Assembly (NCBI GenBank): GCA_003070825.1
Contig: QBLP01000051.1
Location: 1 to 19,018, forward strand
DNA from: Halanaerobium sp.
GTDB lineage: Bacteria > Bacillota > Halanaerobiia > Halanaerobiales > Halanaerobiaceae
DNA: 19,018 nucleotides
Reading direction: 5' to 3'
In this document: in pieces, positions 15,575 through 19,018 of the stretch
How positions within the stretch are numbered: the first letter of the stretch is position 1
How the letters are laid out: the number at the start of each line of letters is the position of its first letter
The notes under the pieces: model-generated
What the model was told of the DNA's origin: nothing
Database searches by the model: none
The model's input: only the letters and a program-made list of their open reading frames with translations
Position numbers and translations under genes: made by a program

Positions 15575-16615
15575 CTATGATAGTTTTTTGGGTGTAATTA
15601 AGATCTTTTTTAAAGAATCAATTTCTTCTAAAGCAATTCCAGTTCCTTTAGCAACACAATCAAGAGGCTCATCTGCTATATGTACCGGCATCTGAGTCTC
15701 ATCAATCAGCAGTTTATCAAGACCCTGCAGTAAAGCACCACCACCGGTTAGGATAATACCTCTATCCATTACATCAGAAGCAAGTTCTGGTGGAGTTTTT
15801 TCTAAGGTCATTTTTACAGCATCAATAATATTGACAACCGGTTCTTCTAAAGCCTTCTGGATTTCTTCACCGTTAATTTCTATAGTCTTTGGTAAACCGC
15901 TAACTAAATCACGGCCTCTAATTTCTTTAACACCTTCAGGGTTATCACTGAAAGCAGCGCCAATTTCAATTTTGATTTCTTCGGCAGTTCTTTCGCCAAT
16001 CATCAGGTTATACTTTCTCTTTACATACTGAACAATTGCAGCATCCATATCATCTCCACCAATTCTGATCGAGCGACTGGTTACAATACCTCCCAAAGAA
16101 ATAACAGCAACTTCTGTAGTTCCTCCACCAATATCAACAATCATGTTTCCAGTTGGCTCATGAACTGGTAAACCAGCACCAATTGCAGCTGCCATTGGCT
16201 CTTCAATCAAATAGGCTTCTCTGGCTCCTGCATGGACAGCAGCATCAATTACCGCTCTCTTTTCTACTTCTGTAACTCCTGAAGGAACACAGATAATTAT
16301 TCTCGGTCTAACCATTCTACTTCTCTTATGTGCTTTGGTTATAAAATAACGGAGCATTGATTCTGTAACATCAAAATCGGCAATAACTCCATCTTTCATC
16401 GGCCTTACAGCTATAATATTACCGGGGGTTCTACCAATCATCCTTTTAGCTTCATCCCCGACAGCAAGTACCTCCTGCTTATCTTTCTTTAAAGCAACTA
16501 CTGAAGGTTCTCTGATTAAGATACCCTTTCCTTTAATATAAACCAGTGTATTTGCTGTCCCAAGGTCAACACCCATATCCCTTGAGAATGGTGCACTTAA
16601 AAATTTAAAAACCAT
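15575..16615 (-). CDS. mreB: MreB, actin-like rod-shape protein
   Basis: MreB, 346 residues, normal length. Actin-fold motifs: phosphate-1 MGVDLGTANTLVY (14-26), phosphate-2 MIVDIGGGTTEVAVISLGG, and adenosine motif GIILTGGGALLQGLD. An N-terminal membrane-binding stretch (MVFKFLSAPF) precedes the core. MreB filaments guide cell-wall synthesis by MreC, MreD, RodA and PBP2. It is the first gene after a good promoter in the radC gap. The ATG at 16615 has AAAGGGG about 10 nt upstream. Its C-terminal end (ALEEIDSLKK and a short tail) is complete, so the loss affecting mreC starts only after the mreB stop. Confidence 0.97.
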   Translation of the reverse strand: MVFKFLSAPFSRDMGVDLGTANTLVYIKGKGILIREPSVVALKKDKQEVLAVGDEAKRMIGRTPGNIIAVRPMKDGVIADFDVTESMLRYFITKAHKRSRMVRPRIIICVPSGVTEVEKRAVIDAAVHAGAREAYLIEEPMAAAIGAGLPVHEPTGNMIVDIGGGTTEVAVISLGGIVTSRSIRIGGDDMDAAIVQYVKRKYNLMIGERTAEEIKIEIGAAFSDNPEGVKEIRGRDLVSGLPKTIEINGEEIQKALEEPVVNIIDAVKMTLEKTPPELASDVMDRGIILTGGGALLQGLDKLLIDETQMPVHIADEPLDCVAKGTGIALEEIDSLKKILITPKKLS

Positions 16616-16635
16616 TTACTTAAAACCCCTTTCAA

Positions 16636-16663
16636 ATTATATAAAATTAATAAATTTATTCAA
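16636..16663 (-). promoter_or_regulatory. Promoter for the mreB-to-rng operon
   Basis: In the 53-nt radC-mreB gap: -35 TTGAAT at 16663-16658, a 16-nt A/T spacer, and a consensus -10 TATAAT at 16641-16636. The -10 ends 20 nt before the mreB ATG, so the leader would be short and contain the AAAGGGG ribosome site. This is the best candidate for starting the mreBCD-mrdA-minCDE-rodA-rng run. Confidence 0.65.
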
Positions 16664-16668
16664 AAAAA

Positions 16669-17367
16669 TTAAAACAAAGCTTTTTCCTTAAAACTTAAAT
16701 ATTTATCACCAGCAATAATAATATGATCCATTACTTCTATTCCAATTATTTTTCCGGTCCTGACAAGTTTTTTGGTAATACTTATATCATCAGCACTGGG
16801 AGTTGGGTCACCACTTGGGTGGTTGTGAACCAGAATCATAGCCGCACTGCTGCGTCTAATCGCTTCTTTAAATACTTCCCGGGGATGGACAATCGAACTT
16901 GAAAGCCCCCCGCGTGAAATCTCCGGGATAGCAATCACTTTATTTTTTACATCGAGCAGAATCACCCGCAGAACTTCCTGCTTTAAAAATCGCATTTCTC
17001 CGGCCAGTAGTTCTGCCGCCTGAATTGGATTACTCACCAGATCTCTTTTTTGATTTTTAAGAGCTGATATTCTTCGGCTGAGCTCAGTAACAGCATTAAT
17101 CTGGGCTGCCTTAGCAGTTCCGATGCCGTTAATCTGCTGCAGTTCTTCGCAGCTTAAATCCTGAAGTCCTTCCAGACCTCCATAAAAGCTGAGTAGATCC
17201 TGTGCCAGTTCAACAGCAGTCCTCTTCTTATTTCCAGTCCTAATAATCAGCGCCAGCAGCTCAGCAGTCGATAAATATTTACTTCCTTTTTTTAGTAATT
17301 TCTCCCGCGGCCTCTCCTCAGCTGGCAGTTCTTTGATGGTGAAATTGGTCTGCAGACCTTCCATCAA
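16669..17367 (-). CDS. radC: RadC family JAMM/MPN-domain protein
   Basis: RadC (YsxA-like), 232 residues. N-terminal helix-hairpin-helix region with INGIGTAKAAQINAV (79-93). C-terminal JAMM domain with the metal motif HNHPSGDPTPSADD: H181, H183, S191 and D194, and a likely E131. The old link to DNA repair is doubtful, and the true function is unknown; it often sits beside mreB. Two starts are possible, TTG 17367 (7 nt from AAAGGAG) and ATG 17364 (10 nt). The upstream gene maf ends 17 nt away, so the two are co-transcribed. Confidence 0.94.
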   Translation of the reverse strand: MMEGLQTNFTIKELPAEERPREKLLKKGSKYLSTAELLALIIRTGNKKRTAVELAQDLLSFYGGLEGLQDLSCEELQQINGIGTAKAAQINAVTELSRRISALKNQKRDLVSNPIQAAELLAGEMRFLKQEVLRVILLDVKNKVIAIPEISRGGLSSSIVHPREVFKEAIRRSSAAMILVHNHPSGDPTPSADDISITKKLVRTGKIIGIEVMDHIIIAGDKYLSFKEKALF

Positions 17368-17384
17368 AAATTAGCTCCTTTCTC

Positions 17385-17990
17385 TTATAAGATTCCATAA
17401 TTAAATTTATCCATTAAGTCAACAAGCTGGTGAATGGGAAGTCCCATCACCGAATAATAAGATCCTTTTATTTCTTCCACAAAAAGACCTCCAAACCCCT
17501 GAATTGCATAGGCTCCAGCCTTATCCAGTGGTTCTCCAGTTTCAACATAATTTTCTATTTCGCTCTCACTAATAGCAGTCATTTTAACCTCGGTAACATT
17601 ATAATCAAGATAGCTTTCGCCTGTCCGGGAATTTAAAACTGCAACCCCGGTTATAACCTGATGCTTATCTGAACTTAACTGTTTAAGCATTTTTCTGGCT
17701 TCAAATTTATTTGCTGGTTTTCCTAAAATCTGATCATTATGGACCACTACTGTATCAGCAGCAATAATCAGAGCATCCTCTACCAGTTTTGAAACAGAAC
17801 TGGCCTTTTTTTCTGCCAGAACTTTGACCAGCTCCACCGGATCACTGTGGTCAAAAGCTGATTCATCAATTTTTGAAGGTACAATAGTAAATTTCAAATT
17901 TAACTGAGTTAAGATTTCTTCTCTCCGGGGAGAAGCTGAAGCTAAAACTAATTTGAGATCACTTTTTATATTATTTGCTTTTTTGATCAT
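17385..17990 (-). CDS. maf: Maf-type nucleoside triphosphate pyrophosphatase
   Basis: Maf protein, 201 residues. It carries LVLASASPRREEIL (14-27), the substrate-binding SASPRR signature, then a conserved ADTVV segment (about 74-78) with the catalytic Asp, GKPANK and DKAGAYAIQGFGG. Maf hydrolyses non-canonical or modified NTPs to monophosphates and, in some bacteria, delays septum formation. It lies directly before radC and mreB, the classic order. The ATG at 17990 overlaps the end of the Gx transporter gene by 20 nt, and a GGGGG stretch inside that gene serves as ribosome site. Confidence 0.95.
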   Translation of the reverse strand: MIKKANNIKSDLKLVLASASPRREEILTQLNLKFTIVPSKIDESAFDHSDPVELVKVLAEKKASSVSKLVEDALIIAADTVVVHNDQILGKPANKFEARKMLKQLSSDKHQVITGVAVLNSRTGESYLDYNVTEVKMTAISESEIENYVETGEPLDKAGAYAIQGFGGLFVEEIKGSYYSVMGLPIHQLVDLMDKFNYGIL

Positions 17991-18510
17991 TAAAATTACC
18001 CCCAGTAATTGAGTACGGTAAATGTTTTAAAGTAAAAAAGCTGACCAGCCCCACTCCAAATCCAGTCGGTAAAGCAAGCAGAACTAAAAATGGAAGGTAA
18101 TAAAATATTCCGCGGTTAGCAATAATAAAATAGGCAGCTGTTATTTGAGCTGTATTATGTGCAACCGCACCAATGATGCTGATTCCGATTAAAGAAAAAT
18201 ATTCTTTGAAAAAATAATAAGCAAGATACATTAAAAGAAAGCTTAAGATTCCACCGCTGAAACTTAAATAAAAATTGATTGTCATAAAAGTTCCTGCCAG
18301 CAGAGAGCCCAAAATGACTCTAAAAATAACAACCTGAAAAGCCGCCCCAAAACCAAATAAAGAAATGGCAATCAAAGATACGATATTTGCCAGTCCCAGT
18401 TTGGCACCTGGAACAACTGCAGAAAGCGGGAAAAAGCTCTCCACCAGGTGTAAAACTAGACCCAGAGAAATTAATAATGAAATGACTACTATTTTTTTAG
18501 TTTTTTTCAT
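17971..18510 (-). CDS. Gx transporter family membrane protein
   Basis: A 179-residue integral membrane protein with about five hydrophobic segments. The start LGLVLHLVESFFPLSAVVPG and the segment AKLGLANIVSLIAISLFG (36-53) mark the Gx transporter family (Pfam Hpre_diP_synt_I, formerly named heptaprenyl diphosphate synthase component I). These proteins resemble small-substrate ECF-type S components and the substrate is not known. The old enzyme name is probably misleading. It starts one base after the stop of the NusG-II protein and overlaps maf by 20 nt. The pairing with a NusG-II protein is common in Firmicutes, where the pair often adjoins electron-transfer or flavin-related genes. Confidence 0.9.
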   Translation of the reverse strand: MKKTKKIVVISLLISLGLVLHLVESFFPLSAVVPGAKLGLANIVSLIAISLFGFGAAFQVVIFRVILGSLLAGTFMTINFYLSFSGGILSFLLMYLAYYFFKEYFSLIGISIIGAVAHNTAQITAAYFIIANRGIFYYLPFLVLLALPTGFGVGLVSFFTLKHLPYSITGGNFNDQKSK

Positions 18511-18511
18511 C

Positions 18512-18922
18512 CTACCAGCTCATCCCATCTATGTCTGAGTTTGTACTTTCCAGCCAGAGGCTTAAGGAATTAGGTACACAGACAATGATTGGCCCTTCCC
18601 TGTCAATCCAGCCAGTTTTTTCGCAGATCTTAAGCGGATCATTAGCCGGTGCCTCCTGAACTCTAACTCGACCCTGATTAACCTCTATTGTGTGGATTCC
18701 AATTGGACCTTCAACCTGAAAGACTATCGGTTCTTCATAACTGTCGCCAACTGCAACAGTTTTAATCAATTCATCTCCCTGCTGAACCTTTAAAATTAGT
18801 TCTTCACCTTCAGCAGGTGAGCCAAAATAATAGAAAGGAATCAACAATAAAAAAAGGCTTAAAATGATTACAAAACCAATCAAAATTTTATCATATAATG
18901 TTAAAATATCATTTATTTTCAA
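18512..18922 (-). CDS. NusG domain II-containing membrane-anchored protein
   Basis: A 136-residue protein with one N-terminal membrane helix (about 10-33, ILIGFVIILSLFLLLIPFYYF) and an extracytoplasmic NusG-II (DUF1312) domain. The family tail is seen in RVRVQEAP, KICEKTGWIDREGP and IIVCVPNSLSLWLE. In the members I know, the central motif is a CPDxxC; here the first cysteine is replaced (ANDPLKIC), leaving one partner cysteine plus the VC before PN. Function is unknown; it is not the transcription factor NusG. The start is TTG at 18922; a TAA codon directly upstream in frame rules out alternatives. The TTG overlaps the stop of the preceding gene (TTGA), indicating translational coupling. Confidence 0.88.
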   Translation of the reverse strand: MKINDILTLYDKILIGFVIILSLFLLLIPFYYFGSPAEGEELILKVQQGDELIKTVAVGDSYEEPIVFQVEGPIGIHTIEVNQGRVRVQEAPANDPLKICEKTGWIDREGPIIVCVPNSLSLWLESTNSDIDGMSW

Positions 18923-19000
18923 TTAAATTCACCACTGATTTCTTTTTTACTACCATTACTATATATTTTAACATCTTTTACCTCTGATGTCCACACTATG
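18919..19000 (-). CDS. C-terminal fragment of an unidentified gene (contig edge)
   Basis: An open frame enters from the contig edge and codes for 26 residues (EVKDVKIYSNGSKKEISGEF near the end) before a TGA that overlaps the NusG-II TTG by 4 nt. The tight overlap is typical of a real upstream gene. Too little remains to name it. ApbE-type flavin transferases often precede NusG-II genes in Firmicutes, so that is one option, but nothing in these residues proves it. The 5' part is lost at the adapter boundary. Confidence 0.55.
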
Positions 19001-19018
19001 CTGTCTCTTATACACATC
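19001..19018. other. Nextera/Tn5 mosaic-end adapter remnant
   Basis: The last 18 bases, CTGTCTCTTATACACATC, match 18 of the 19 bases of the Tn5 mosaic end used in Nextera libraries. This is a sequencing adapter left at the contig end, not genomic DNA. Real sequence stops at 19000. Confidence 0.95.

Noticed and set aside
1..19018. CRISPR arrays, tRNA or rRNA genes, toxin-antitoxin or phage defence genes
   Set aside because: None is visible; apart from one insertion sequence the window is housekeeping genes.

Overview
This is a 19 kb stretch of bacterial chromosome, AT-rich and very densely packed. Every gene I can support lies on the minus strand, so transcription runs from high to low coordinates. 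The gene order (maf, radC, mreBCD, mrdA, minCDE, rodA, a radical SAM/DUF2344 pair, rng, rplU, rpmA, obg, yhbY) is the classic cell-shape, division and ribosome neighbourhood of low-GC Firmicutes. AT-rich acidic proteins, an RNase G, a Min system with MinE and a Gx transporter/NusG-II pair suggest an anaerobic clostridium-like or Halanaerobiales-like organism. That placement is inference from gestalt, not from a search.

Layout in transcription order. 19018-19001 is not biological: it matches the Nextera/Tn5 mosaic end and marks the end of the contig. 18999-17385 holds the tail of an unidentified gene, a NusG-II membrane protein, a Gx transporter and maf, all overlapping or nearly so, followed by radC. 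A good promoter in the radC-mreB gap then starts a long run: mreB, mreC, mreD, mrdA (PBP2), minC, minD, minE, rodA, a TIGR03960-type radical SAM protein, its DUF2344 partner and rng. These genes build the elongation machine (MreBCD, PBP2, RodA), place the septum (MinCDE) and process RNA (RNase G).

Between rng and rplU lies a complete insertion sequence of about 1.48 kb with one DDE transposase. Beyond it, rplU has its own strong promoter and a structured leader of L21-leader type. rplU and rpmA end at a clear intrinsic terminator, and obg, yhbY and degV follow.

Most genes are ordinary housekeeping genes. I see no new multi-gene system. The points worth a second look are: (1) mreC lacks its membrane anchor and any canonical start before the coiled coil; (2) the minE membrane-targeting helix is encoded upstream of the first ATG/GTG/TTG, implying an ATC or ATA start; (3) the insertion sequence carries a 9-bp inverted repeat that would hide the transposase ribosome binding site only in transcripts reading in from outside; (4) L27 lacks the Firmicutes cleavable extension and no prp gene sits beside it; (5) adapter sequence remains at the right end.
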